Positions 1-11,384 of a DNA stretch of 64,000 nt are shown piece by piece. Each line of letters starts with the position of its first letter. Position 1 is the first letter of the stretch. Origin of the DNA: Gigantopelta aegis. Lineage: Eukaryota; Mollusca; Gastropoda; Neomphalida; Peltospiridae. The stretch lies in contig NC_054708.1 of the NCBI RefSeq assembly GCF_016097555.1, positions 19,812,596-19,876,595 on the forward strand, written 5' to 3'. The position numbers and the translations under genes were made by a program. Below the pieces are notes generated by a model. The model saw only the letters and a program-made list of their open reading frames with translations, ran no database searches and had not been told where the DNA came from.

Positions 1-609
1 CATGACTGATTCCCGTTAATTTGAACTGGTTTCAGTTTTCGGATCCGTTTCTTTTTATTTTTTAATTATGTTGAATCTCAATAATCAGTATTAGTTGAAA
101 TATTTGTTGTCTGTGTTTCATTTCCCCAATGTTGCATCACAAACAGTTCTGTTACTATGGTTACACATGATATCCATATTGTTAAGCTTAATTTATTAGC
201 ATTTTAAAGTTTTCATTTCGAAAGCTATTTATCCAGTCAGTTTTAGTTAGTATATAAGCTGAGACATGAAGTGTGATTTTTCAGATTTCGTTTTCTGTAA
301 GCTCTTACTCTGCATGTCTAACTTTATTTTTTAGCTGCTTTTCTTTTATAAACATTCGAGTTGAAATGAACCACGCTTTATAAAAACTGGTGCAAAAGAT
401 GTAATTTTTTTTGTATGTTTATTTGCTGAAATGTAAGAACAAAGGCGCTTTGTTCATTACATGTAAATAAAAGCGCATCGTCTATTAAAGTGATCAATGC
501 ATTGTTGTTTTTTTTCCCCCTTCCATAATTAGTATTTAAGTTTGGACATTTATGTTTATGGAGAATGTTTAACACAGTGGACAGACGAAGTTTGGAAGGA
601 GTGAAAGAA
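1..609. other. No gene seen
   Basis: AT-rich DNA with short open frames without recognisable similarity. Confidence 0.5.
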
Positions 610-822
610 TGTTTCATTTAACGACACTAAAAACATTTTAATTACCGTTATGTGGTGTCGAACGTATGGTAAAAGACGACAGATAATGAGAGGAAACCTG
701 ATGCCATGCAATTAACAGCAAGGGATCTCTTATATGCAGTATACCACAGACATGATAGTACATACCACAGCCTTTGTTACACCAGTTGTGTAGCACTGGC
801 TGAAACAAGAAATGGGCCCAAG
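610..822 (-). mobile_element. SINE family A, degraded copy
   Basis: Reads as the reverse of the tRNA-derived SINE: tail TTTAACGACACTAA, then CAGCAAGGGATCTCTTATAT, then ACACCAGTTGTGTAGCACTGG and CAAGAAATGGGCCC. The tRNA-like head is missing. Confidence 0.75.
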
Positions 823-1980
823 ACACCCCAACCTGAAAAATACATTGGTTATTTGGTGTTAAACTATGGTAAATACAAACATTAAATGATGAACTACATC
901 AATATAAAAATGGTGCCCATTAACAAGGATCAATTATTGATCATAGACCACACATCAGGCGAACGTTTACGACAGATACATCCCCCCCCCTTTAAAAAGT
1001 TTTTCTAATAAATTTAGTGTAAGCATGAATAGGAATGTTTTCTAGACCGTATTCATATAACTTTTACCTCATTACTGCAAAAAAATTAAGTATTTGTTCT
1101 CAATAATTCCAGTTTAGCTTGATGTAGAAAAATAAAATAAAAACAGTTTTCGAAACAACAAAAATGTTCTATCGTAATCATTATGTGCAGCTTATAAAAC
1201 CATTGGTCTAGGTATAAATAAAACAGCAATACTCACTCATAGTGAAAATGGAGTTTGAAACTAATTTCTGAATTCTTTTTATTGTACCAATTGTTCTAAA
1301 AGGATTTCCAATTGTTTAGACAGATTAACAAAACAATCATCAAATGGAGTTTACTAGGATACACTAACCAAGAAAATGTCATTTTAAACTGTATGAGCAA
1401 ATAATATTCTTACAGTATTGCTGTAAAATGGTGAAAGCATAAACAACTGTACAGAGAAATGGACTGTTACCCAGATAGCATGCTCTTTAGCTGTATCCTA
1501 ACTGGATGCAAGTGATTATTCCGATTAGGATACAGCAATTGAAATCAGTGGTTTCTAAAAATATCGCTCACGTCGGGTTTAGTGTACCAGTGTGAACCAT
1601 CACCTAGTAGCCAACATCAGTCCTGAGAAATGGGAGTTATGGAATGTGTTATGCTTTGGGTTAAAACGTTAGGAGGGAAATTGTTCATCGTTGGCCCATC
1701 AGCATTTTGGCCTAGCAGCCAACATTGGTTCAGTTGAAAGGAGTTACGAAATCTGTTGTTCAAAGTTAAAAAGCATGATGGTGGAAAATTTCTTGTGCTT
1801 TACATAACTGCTGAATGGCCCTTTGCCCATCGGCATCTAATACATGTATATGGCAATTGCTAGATTTGGTCCAGAGAATAAGAGAAGCAGCAATTGCTTC
1901 ATTGTAAGTCACTGCCAGCGGTCTTTTATATGCACTTCTCTCCACTAAGAGAACCGCACATACGTCAGCATTTGCACAGC
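823..1980. other. No gene recognised
   Basis: Contains a short inverted repeat (AGCTGTATCCTAA near 1491 and TTAGGATACAGC near 1526) and, near 1925, TCTTTTATATGCAC, which may be a remnant of a SINE core. Nothing else could be assigned. Confidence 0.4.
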
Positions 1981-2197
1981 GTTTGGCTGGTAAAGGGAAG
2001 AAGCCATTGGATTCTCAGACATGTTCTCTACCACAGAGCTTACTTCCCAATCCCACAGTGACGATGCTTATTCAAATGTTTGACATCAAACAAAACAGAT
2101 ATAAAACTAACAGTCCAGACTCGTATTTTCAAAGAAAATATTGCTCATACAAAGAGCCTGTAAATAAAGTCGGAACACTGCTAGTCTTGCATTTACC

Positions 2198-2262
2198 ACA
2201 CACACACAACACACACAACACACACACAACACACAACACACACAACACACACACACACATAC
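2198..2262. repeat. CA/AACACAC microsatellite
   Basis: Low-complexity run of CACACAACACACAACACACA type. Confidence 0.95.
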
Positions 2263-2937
2263 AATTAAAAAAGCTATCGTATCCCTTGGTCTTTGATGGG
2301 ACCATAAACATTGTAACAAAAAAAGGGATCCATCTGCTTATTATAAGCATGGACATAATGGTCTCCCAAAATTCTATATACAAAATTGAACTTCTATATT
2401 GAAAACAGAAGACATCAAGTAAATTTTGCAAAAACATTTTATTGATTAGAAAAATATACTCTGTACATCCTATCAAGTGATGTTAAGCGATGCACCATGG
2501 CTTCTAAACTTTATTCTACAAAATTTACAAACATTAACTTGACCATTAACAGGTATAGAATATGGGTGCTTATTTATCTGCAAGGCCTACTAAAAGAAAC
2601 TCTGCTAAAAACATTGCAGGTTTAAATTCCAATCACTAATAAGATGAGGTGTAATGATACAAGCAGACCTTGATATTTAAATATTATACATATCCCAATA
2701 TGTTACTCTCAATACAATATATTTATCCTGTAACCACTGTTTCTATTAACCGATTATGATGATTATGATAAGCGAAGTTATAAACGTATATACTAGCAGA
2801 TTATGACTTTTGACATGCGTGTGATGTCGCATATGCATACATTATAAACTTGCTCATCCGACTCCTAGGTCTTTGTACAATGTAGCTGAAATAACAGAAA
2901 TAATAACTTTTCCCTTTAATTTTTATGAACATCAGGA
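2263..2937. other. No gene recognised
   Basis: AT-rich, without clear repeat ends or coding signal. Confidence 0.4.
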
Positions 2938-3043
2938 TAAAAATAACTATTTAATGATGTACGATATCGGCTTTATCCTGTGATGGTAAGAATGGGAAAT
3001 TCCGCGAGGCTTATCCCTACATCATTACCTAATTATTTTCTAT
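2938..3043. mobile_element. Foldback MITE (ATATCGGCTTTATCCTG family), degraded
   Basis: Shares GATATCGGCTTTATCCTGTG, GGTAAGAATGG and TTCCGCGAGGCTT with 37903-38044 and 39689-39834. Its right arm is reduced to CTACATCATTACCTAATTATT. Confidence 0.65.
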
Positions 3044-3719
3044 GTATCGTGATACTTCATGATATCAATCATAGTTATTAGGAAGTGTCAAATATTTTCA
3101 GCAATTACAGCTTTTTTACATTAAATTACAACGTCTAGCTTAAATTATACATTTTAACAAATTCGAAGTGAAAATTCAGTGTATGTGAAACAGAAAAGGT
3201 AAACAACACGGGAATTAACGTCGGTGATCTTAAGATAGGTATATATTGTATGTATCGTGATATAGCTGCAATAAATTGACAATACGATACTGTAGCATCA
3301 TATCATTACATAGTACAAATCAAACTAAACATGGGGTCCAGATCACATATCAGCCAATTTTACAAAACATCTTACATTTACGTTTGCAACAAGCAGTTAT
3401 AACTGTTGTACGTCTACATGTATTACATTTTACACAGAAAATTGTCTCATTATTGTAAGAATAAACAAACAATTAAATATACTCATGGAAAAAAATAAGG
3501 GAACATAAATAATAACAGCAAATATTTGCGTCATCCCTTTTAACATGAAGTTAACTGTTATTAATGTTCAATCCCACATTACATTTATGTATTTTATACA
3601 GGCATATCTTCTCCAATAGTGAATTATATATGATCTTACATACCACGTGTTCCCATATTTATTTACATCAGTATATTTATACTTCAAACTATAATATTAG
3701 TGGTACTGTTAGTAGTAAT
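3044..3719. other. No gene recognised
   Basis: AT-rich sequence with short open frames only. Confidence 0.4.
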
Positions 3720-3902
3720 CAGGTGTGGGAATTGGTGAACTGTGAAAAAGAGGAAATCGAGAGGGGTCCCGGAAATTCTTGCAACCCTAGGTTAAAATCT
3801 GTGCCATTGGACACATTTTAGAGGAAAAGACAATTAAAATGTGAGGAAACGCAATGTTCCATGAGAGGAAAACAGCTGATCCGAGGAGAATTCCCACCCC
3901 TA
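3720..3902. mobile_element. MITE with CAGG(G/T)(A/G)TGGGAATT ends
   Basis: Begins CAGGTGTGGGAATTGGTGAA and ends GGAGAATTCCCACCCCTA. An inverted related copy is at 36213-36579. The CAG start suggests a hAT-like element; the target duplication is unclear. Confidence 0.65.
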
Positions 3903-4279
3903 AGTAATACTAATTATAGCGTAGCTGTATATTTGATGCACAAAACAAGGCTTATGGTGATCACAAAACTATTGGCCAACAGTTTTACCAATGTCAAGTA
4001 TTATCAGAAGCATGATCAAAAGTAAGAATTCTTATAATTAATTCAATATACATATGGAATTGATTGTAAAAACCCACAGTGCTTTCCTCATAAGTCTTGT
4101 AAAAATGCTATGATTGTAAGATAAACATACACAACACTACTCAAAGTATTAAAATTTAATGTCTTCAGCAATGAGAATCATAATTTAAAATATCCACAAG
4201 AATCAAGTCGGCAATAAAGAAGCTGGACGTCATGGAACACAGCCAAATTTGATAACATAATAAACCACCTGGGTTTTTT

Positions 4280-4760
4280 TCAGAAATTTTACTCAACACC
4301 TGTGGCACTAACAACAGGAAAACATTGTAAACCTGTTATTTTAACTTTAAACAATGAAATGAGGTTAATGTTTTCAGATCTAAGTTTAAACAAAAAGTCT
4401 GTAACAGTACATGGTAAAGCTATACACAAACTTTCAGCTCAAAATCTCAAGGCATTGTGGAAAAAACCCCATCTGAAAAGCAAATTTTTGTAATATTGTA
4501 AGTTAAAGGGCCATAACTCTGTCAAAAATGGGTAAATTGCCACTAAAATCAATCTTGATCTGTAACTGTACATGATAAAGTTATACACAAACTTTCAGCT
4601 CAAAATCAAAACAAATTTCTGTAGATATCCTAAATTAAAGGGCCATAACTCTGTCAAAAATGGATAAATCGCCATGAAAGTCAAATTTGATAAAGCTATA
4701 CACAAAATGGCGATGAAACCTATTATTCCCCTCCGTTTGGACCGGTAGGGGACTAATAAA
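4280..4760. repeat. Molluscan interspersed repeat (GGGCCATAACTCTGTCA / GGTAGGGGACTA type)
   Basis: Two copies of AAAGGGCCATAACTCTGTCA and of CACAAACTTTCAGCTCAAAA within the element, which ends CCTCCGTTTGGACCGGTAGG GGACTA. Related pieces occur at 13395-13496, 18369-18420, 31086-31212, 38549-38840, 50596-50775 and 51990-52070. It has no coding capacity. Confidence 0.75.
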
Positions 4761-5013
4761 TAGTTGACTTTTTATCCCTTTTAATAACATCAATCCATCC
4801 ATGACATATCTAACAAATATGAATCTCTAGAAATATGACAATTGCAGTTTTAGTGGTTGAAAAGGAAAGAATCTTGATTAGCACTAACGTTCTGTCCCAT
4901 GGCATCTTCACAATGATCCACCACATGTATCTGTGCACTGAAACAAAACAACCACAGATTTAGTACAGATACCTCAAAGTATAAATGTATACATTACAGT
5001 GCAATAGTATGAA

Positions 5014-5511
5014 CAGTGATAAAAATAAGTAGCATTTTTCACTAGTCCACCGGACAAGTACATCTAGAAATCTACTTGTCCACCAATATTTTCACTTGTC
5101 CAAATATATGGTTTGTTTTATTAAAGTCACTTGTCCAAATATATGGTTTGTTTTATTAAAGTACAAAAATATAAAAGGATGATTTTTTTTATTGTTCCAA
5201 ATGAAACTGCATTGAATATTTTTACTTTTCCAATGGCAGTGTTGGAGATTAAAATGTTTGGGCAGTATCCCAGTTGGATACTAACATTTCAAAATCTGGT
5301 ATTCTACCTGAGAATTTAGTATTATATGGTATCCCCGGTGGGATACTGGGTTCTTGAAGTCTGGTATCCAAAATTAAATTCTGGTATCCCCGGGATATCG
5401 GGATACCTTTAATCTCGAACACTGAATGGACAACCATAGAGGTACATTTTGTTTGTCCGAGCTGATTTTTACTTGTACGGACAAACGAACATGTGTTTCT
5501 TTCGAACGCTG
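5014..5511. mobile_element. hAT-like MITE, TTGTCCA type, with a second MITE inside
   Basis: Starts CAGTG at 5014 and ends CGAACGCTG at 5511, flanked by ATGAA on both sides (5-bp target duplication). The body has iterated ACTTGTCCA motifs (5093-5140). The same element at 49947-50190 is shorter because the inner MITE is absent there. Confidence 0.8.
5237..5424. mobile_element. hAT-like MITE, GGTATCC type, nested in the TTGTCCA element
   Basis: Ends CAGTGTTGGAGATTAA and TTAATCTCGAACACTG, flanked by AATGG on both sides. The body contains many GGTATCC/GGATACT motifs. Comparison with the empty site at 50101 (TCCACTGGACAACC) supports a 5-bp duplication. A reverse copy lies at 58189-58375. Confidence 0.85.
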
Positions 5512-5544
5512 ATGAATGAATGAATGATCTAACAACACCCCACT

Positions 5545-5790
5545 GTCAATAAGGACAACTCCCACCGCTGCCACCATGCCAATAAGGACAACTCCCACCA
5601 CTGCCACCATGCCAATAAGGACAACTCCCACCGCTGCCACCATGCCAATAAGGACAACTCCCACTGCTGCCACCATGCCAATAAGGACAACTCCCACCGC
5701 TGCCACCATGCCAATAAGGACAACTCCCACCGCTGCCACCATGCCAATAAGGACAACTCCCACCGCTGCCACCATGCCAATAAGGACAAC
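5545..5790. repeat. 33-bp minisatellite, about 7.5 copies
   Basis: Unit GCCAATAAGGACAACTCCCA CCGCTGCCACCAT. Because 33 is divisible by three it stays open in several frames ([11 protein letters not shown] on plus, [11 protein letters not shown] on minus). No start context, splicing or neighbour supports a gene. Confidence 0.95.
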
Positions 5791-6168
5791 ATCAATGTTT
5801 TTCAAACAAAGTTTGATACTCCAAAACCAGGACTGTGATGAAAAACTAAAATATGCAAACACTGGACTTGAATTTAAAACGAAATAATTTTTATGAACAA
5901 GTTCAATTAATATACTGGCGCAGCATAAAATATGCATCGGTTATTGGGTGTTAAACTAAGAATATAACAAGAACTCTTTAATGTTTATAATGTAAAACAA
6001 TCATACTTTCATATTTAAAAGTAAAGCTACTTATTACAATAGAACATTTAATAATAATAAAAAATTAATATATATTAAATATATTTTAACAGTAGGTAAC
6101 ATACCATTCCTACAGGATCCATGAAGATGTACAAACTTTGATGACCACAATAACCTGTAAGTTCTTTA

Positions 6169-9100
6169 TTATTGTTCTGCAAGTAAGAAAATGTTGATTA
6201 ATCAGTTAATATAAAGAACATAGAAATATTAATTAAGAAAATATTTAAATTAAGACTAGATACATGTATCTAGTAAGATGTGTTGCAATTCAGTGAATCA
6301 GTGAATAAATCTGATATGTTGTGGATGAATGAATTACAGGATTTGTGATATAATTATAGAACTTCACATACATTGTTTTCGCTTCTTATTTATTGCATGA
6401 CTTTATTTTGCGCATGAATATATACGATACCGCATAGTGGTCAAGTGCTATGTTCTTGTACAAAATAAACGAGTGCAATAAATAGTAAGTGAAAACAATG
6501 TATGTGAAGTCTGTATTTATTACATACCTTCTTTTATGATTTACTAAAACATTTTTTAATTTATCATCCTAACACTTTGTTAAATCTATGATCAAAACAC
6601 CTTTCATGGATTTACTTAACATTAAGAATCTTACTCTGCGGCAGCCTTGTGTAATGTTTCAAATACGATGTGACCTAATTTGTAAATCATATATGATGGG
6701 ATAGATGGATGGATGGATTGACGGACTGACAGATGGATAGACATACAGATGGATATATACTAAAAATAAACATCTACTTGGTACCTTTGGTTGAAAATGT
6801 ATTGGCAAAGTAGATCATTACCTGTATCTAATTTTTTAATACTTAATAAAATGTCTATGTTCACAGTACACTGATATTCAGTACAATTATGACACTCCTA
6901 ACTGCCAACAAACCTGTTTCACACTTCTGTGCACACTTATTGAAAACGGCAAACTCCTTGGTACACAGCTCAAACTGGGTGGGATGCTGACTAACACAGA
7001 ACTCGTATTTTGAAAAACTCTCTGCGCACTCGGTTCTTATTTTCATAATTGTTGGACTGAAATAAACAGATAGCAAAATATAAATTAATTATATAGAAGA
7101 AATACATTATAAAAATAACAAACAAAACAAATTTATTCTTAAAGACAGGTGGCGTAGGAAGGTGCCAAAAAGTGTGTGTGTGTGTGTGGGGAGGGGGCAC
7201 ACTTTTATATTTACACTTTTACACTATTATAAAGCAAATATAAAATAAAATATCTGAAAAGGTGGGGGGCACATCCCCCCCCCCCCCCCCCCCCCCCCCA
7301 CACACTTCCTATGCCAGTGAGTCAGGTCTGTAAATATAAAGATTTCCTTTTCTTTATCTCTCTGGAAACAAACTCTTCCTTCTGGTCTGTATTAACAACA
7401 AGTTATTATGCTCCCCTACTATTGTATCAGTGACAGTGTTTTCAGTGCTAAGGGGAAGGCTTCATCTGTACATACAGGCGTTTTTTCACAGACTAGAAAT
7501 CACATACCATGGACTGAAGTATACATTGTACGATACAACTCATGATTTCTCCAACGAGGAATCCTGATCCTATCACACATCACGCTGTGGCAATCATGTT
7601 CTTAAGCTTAATGATTTAAACAACAATTTTAAAGTGAACAACATGACAAGCATCGTTATGAACCAACATGTAATGAATCACAGCCGAACATGCATTTCTG
7701 CAGGTTTCATAGAGGCCAAAAAACCCAGTGTGCAAGTGGGTCAGATTTTACTGAAACAATGTTTCCAAGTCATCTGTGATAAAAAAAAAGTTGGTAAACT
7801 AATATGACACCACTATAAAATTACCAAAAGTCTGCTGGCCCTTAATCAATCTTCTTGAAAATAATTAAATTAAAAATAATAGACATGTACAATAATGATG
7901 ATTGGATCATTCGACTGAAGTCTCAGTCTTTAAAGGCGCACACCCTAGTTCCATCCAGCGAAAATAAATTATAATTTGGTTAATCTACAAACCTGTAACA
8001 CACTTAGATCATGTTTTTATCAAATGGAGTGAAAAAGCAGGTTTTATATCGATAAATACCATGGGAATCCCCATGTCCCAATTGCTTGAAATAATTTTGA
8101 AAGTTTGTATTCTGATGTCACCGGTAGATGTTGCTCGAAGCACAACAATGCCTACAGTCACGACAAATTTCACAGACTTGGGGTGCGTTCTTTTCACCTC
8201 TCCTGGACATGTTCCAACTGTTCTGTCCTGGTTGTATCCCCTCTCCAGATATCGTAGGACTTAGCAAAATTATTGGTTTTAAGGGTTTGTAATGTTTTGT
8301 ATTGAGATACTTACTTGTCTGAACTTTATTGTTACTGAAAATTTTCACGAACTGTGAAGAAAAATCTCACAAATGAACAACAACAAATCGGATGTTGATT
8401 ACGCAAACCGTGCACGAGAAAACAAACTGAACCAAAATGATAACGGTCACATGGTATACCAACGTCTGTGACATTGAAATGGAAATATCCCGTCTAAAAA
8501 TAGATTAGACCTTGTCTGTTCAACGTTTTTTTCTCAAACGTGCATCAGTTTTTCAGAAATACGAAAAATGCATTTTGTGGTATTACAAACACCAGGATTA
8601 CCAGGATTACCAAAAAACACTTCAGGTGAATGGAAATGTATATTCTAAATAATAAACGGTAAGTAAAGTGCAATTTTATTTGTGAAAAAATGGGTTTAAT
8701 AGCGAAAAACAACGCCGTAATGGTTAACAACTAGCCGTAACTAGGGTGTGTCCCTTTAACTTCTGCATTCAATATTTTGACTTCCTGACACAAAAGGCCT
8801 TTAATCCATAACTAAAAAATATATTTTCCACAATTTAAAACAAATGCATGTAAATCTAAGACTGGTAACCAAATGGAAATGGAAAGTACTTACATGTATA
8901 CATGTAGTTTAGTTACATGAGTTTGATCAGGAATATCATTTATCCAGGGTCTCAGGTCTGATAAGATTGGGGAAAATAAAGTGAGTAAATCATACGTGGG
9001 ATATATTTTCAGTTCACTGGAAGGAAATGGTTTATTTAATGATGCACTCAACACATTTTATTTGTGGTTATATGGTGTCAGACACACATGTATGGTTAAG

Positions 9101-9832
9101 GACCACACAGATATTGAGAGAGGAAACCTACTGTCACCACATCATGGGCTACTCTTTTTTGATTAGCAGCAAGGGATCTTTTATATGCACCATACCACAG
9201 ACAGGATAGCACATACCACAGCCTTTGATGTACCAGTCGTGGTGCACTGGCTGGAATGACAAATAGCCAATGGGTCCACTGACTGGGATCGATCCCAGAC
9301 CGACCGCACATTAAGTGAGCGCTTTACCACTGAGCTACATCTTGCCTGCCAGTCCACTGGATAATGCAGCACACCACTGTTAAACATTAGAACCTGTAGA
9401 CATAATTAAATGTATATAATACGTGAATTGGGAATTTTCAGTGCCACTTTATGTTGGGATCCACAGAACACTTGAATAAATCCCTGTAGATATATATATA
9501 TATATATTAGAAAATTATATAAAAAAAACTAGAATAACATTATTAAGTTATGTTAGGAATTTTGGAGAGTTAAACCACCACCCCTGCTCAAGTATATTTT
9601 CTTTTTTTTCCCCTATACATTTTACGGGGGAGCCCATAGTCTAGACCCTCTCCCTAACCCCCTTCTAAATTTCCTGCACACACCTCTGTACTTACTTTGT
9701 TTGAGCACATTTAGCCAATTTATACTTTTGCTTTTCACAGTCCAAATGCCAGGTATTTGGAAAAGTATTTACACAGGTTGTATAGTTTTCAAAATACCGT
9801 CCACATTCTTTCTGAACCAACTCTACCTGCAT
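6169..9832 (-). CDS. CHCHD5: CHCHD5, twin CX9C mitochondrial intermembrane-space protein
   Basis: Coding exons on the minus strand are 9832-9696 (start ATG; the exon itself begins at 9835 after a TTTCAG acceptor, so a 5' UTR exon lies upstream), 7056-6914, and a short last piece 6176-6169 that gives two residues and TAA. Splice phases agree: ACA AA|T CCA, then ACA G|AA CAA TAA. The 95-residue product has Cys pairs at 10/20, 32/42, 56/66 and 77/87, all CX9C, which form two CHCH domains. Order, spacing and flanking residues (CGRYFENYTTC, then TECAESFSKYEFC) match animal CHCHD5, whose human form has 110 residues. Proteins of this family are oxidised in the mitochondrial intermembrane space by the MIA40 pathway. 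The two CHCH exons are secure. The last exon is less so: without splicing at 6913 the frame runs on for 17 more residues (GLLAVRSV...) to a stop near 6861. The gene is head to head with ATP13A1. Confidence 0.88.
7171..7300. repeat. GT microsatellite and poly-C tract
   Basis: GTGTGTGT run near 7171-7187, and about 26 C at 7274-7299 followed by CACACAC. It lies in the intron between the two main CHCHD5 exons. Confidence 0.9.
7930..8759. mobile_element. TTAA-target MITE, long form (830 bp), copy 1
   Basis: Ends TTAAAGGCGCACACCCTAGT and CTAGGGTGTGTCCCTTTAA, with TTAA at both edges, so piggyBac- or Kolobok-like. The outer parts match the short form (26569-26948). The middle, about 8039-8465, is extra. 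It lies in the CHCHD5 intron. Confidence 0.88.
9024..9355 (-). mobile_element. SINE family A, near full length
   Basis: Reverse reading gives a tRNA-like head (GTAGCTCAGTGGTAAAGCGC, B-box region GGTCTGGGATCGATCCCAGT), the body GTGCACCACGACTGG and AAGATCCCTTGCTGCTAATC, and the tail AAATGTGTTGAGTGCATCAT TAAATAAA. It lies in the CHCHD5 intron. Confidence 0.9.
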
Positions 9833-10226
9833 TTTCTGAAAAATAAAAAATAATTAAAAACAAACATTCTGAGAATACACTTGTGGCACCTAAGTCTGCG
9901 CACCTAAGCATTTGTGCAATGTACAATGGAACAATAAACGTGTTACCACTGAGTTATTTTTTTTTAAACTAAAGTATTGAGCGCATTGTTAGTGGGACCC
10001 CTCCTTGATTTACTGGCCTGCATGATGGCACATAAGTCTGCGTAGCTAACATTAAAACAACCACTTCTGTTGCTAATGTTAACAGAAACAGCAACAGATC
10101 CGACTTTTTGTAAGTTCTAAACAAAAAACAATTCCTGTTATAGTCTGTTTCAGAAATATTTAGATTGTGCAATTGAGATAAATATAAATGGTGTTCCATG
10201 CTCCATAGTTTGGACAACACAAAAAT

Positions 10227-10313
10227 ATTAACTGTACTGTGTACATGTAACAGTTCACAAATTAGTACATTGGTGATGCATGCTGATTGACTGGTTTTAT
10301 GTCATTTTGGTTA
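10227..10313 (+). repeat. 87-bp direct repeat, copy 1, in the divergent intergenic region
   Basis: Runs from ATTAACTGTACTG to TCATTTTGGTTA. It matches 10829-10915 with only two differences seen (ACATGT against ACACGT, and GCATGC against GCGTGC). Part of it, ACTGTACTGTGTACATGTAACAG, is close to palindromic. The copies are 515 bp apart and no inverted ends were seen. Confidence 0.85.
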
Positions 10314-10828
10314 CAGTAGGGGTAGTGCACGGAGCACATTAAGGCAATATTTTTCTTAATGTGCACAGCGAGTTACTTCCCTATATGTAGAAAATTTATA
10401 ATAGTGGGGATATTTTTTAAGGTTGTGTTGAAGATTTATTTTGTTAATAGTGATACAAGTACTTCAATCGGATTTAGCAAGTATAGTAGGTTAAATACAT
10501 TTTTGATTCGTGTGTCCATTTGTTGTACTACATGTATTTCGTTTGAGAAACAGTTGAAACATGGTGCCACAATTTTTTAATACCAGCTATATTAAGGGTA
10601 TTTAATGACATCCCGACGTAGTAAAAAAACCCACTTACTACGTCACTACGGACTACACTACAATAGAGGTTAAATACTACTATAACTTGTATAAGACCTA
10701 AAAAGAAATATGAAGCAATTAACCAGTTAAACCATATTGAATGATCATAGAGTTAGCTACTAGTTGTCTGTTTACAACGTAAAATTTAAAATGATTTACA
10801 AGATAATCTCCAAGACATCTGCAAGATT

Positions 10829-10915
10829 ATTAACTGTACTGTGTACACGTAACAGTTCACAAATTAGTACATTGGTGATGCGTGCTGATTGACTGGTTTT
10901 ATGTCATTTTGGTTA
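10829..10915 (+). repeat. 87-bp direct repeat, copy 2
   Basis: Second copy of the repeat at 10227-10313, in the same orientation and about 470 bp upstream of the ATP13A1 ATG. It may be a duplicated regulatory segment or a recent local duplication. Confidence 0.85.
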
Positions 10916-11384
10916 ACCTGACTAAACGACGACAAATGTTTTCGACCCCAAATGTTCCTGTACTCTATGTCTTGATCCCCATAAAAGATTATGTATTTTG
11001 TCCCAATATTTGGTACTTATTTCGAATATTTTTAATTAACGTGTTTATACTGTTATGGAAAATATCTCATATTATAGGAATTCATTCCTGTGACACGAAT
11101 CTTGAGTAGGTTAGACTATATTTCCGTGAGTACAAAATTGGGTGAATTATATCATCCATTCACTTATAAGTTTATCTAAATTACATGCGTTATTCATAAA
11201 CTTCAAAAACGAAATTGAGTAAATTGGACAAAGCAGTTAAGTTTTAATTTAATACTAATAGGCATGGAAGGGCCTCCGAGGGGCAAAAGTGTTTGGGACC
11301 TATATGTTTATGGTTCAAACAACTATAACTATACGCGCTAATACTAACGCAGCACAACTAAAAACCCAGTGTGATAAAAAGAAA

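Larger units (their letters stand above)
4750..6176 (-). other. Candidate 3' exons of CHCHD5
   Basis: On the minus strand 6176-6105 is bounded by TTGCAG and GTATGT, and a strong acceptor (TTGTTTCAG) lies at 4938. If 6176-6105 is spliced to CHCHD5 exon 7056-6914 it supplies the stop after two residues, so the rest would be 3' UTR. In another frame 6176-6105 is open (ends ...YIFMDPVGM) and joins at 4937 to a short tail CTDTCGGSL and stop, but that frame does not follow the CHCHD5 phase. An ATTAAA on the minus strand near 4794 could serve as a polyadenylation signal. This rests on splice signals only. Confidence 0.35.
9836..11384. promoter_or_regulatory. Divergent intergenic region between CHCHD5 and ATP13A1
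   Basis: This 1.5-kb stretch separates the first seen CHCHD5 coding exon (minus) from the ATP13A1 start codon (plus), so both promoters, and a CHCHD5 5' UTR exon, probably lie in or near it. No TATA box or other core motif stands out. It holds an 87-bp direct repeat (separate entries). Assignment as a shared promoter is inference from gene order. Confidence 0.4.

Noticed and set aside
1983-2402. 139-codon plus-strand frame
   Set aside because: Crosses a CA microsatellite and has no recognisable domain or splice structure.
5374-5937. 187-codon reverse frame with [11 protein letters not shown] repeats as a membrane protein
   Set aside because: It is the translation of a 33-bp minisatellite running into MITE DNA, with no splice or start evidence.
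11289-11384. Longer N terminus of ATP13A1
   Set aside because: The frame is open upstream with ATGs at 11304 and 11310, but the ATG at 11385 has the better context and the upstream residues do not resemble the family. Kept only as an alternative.
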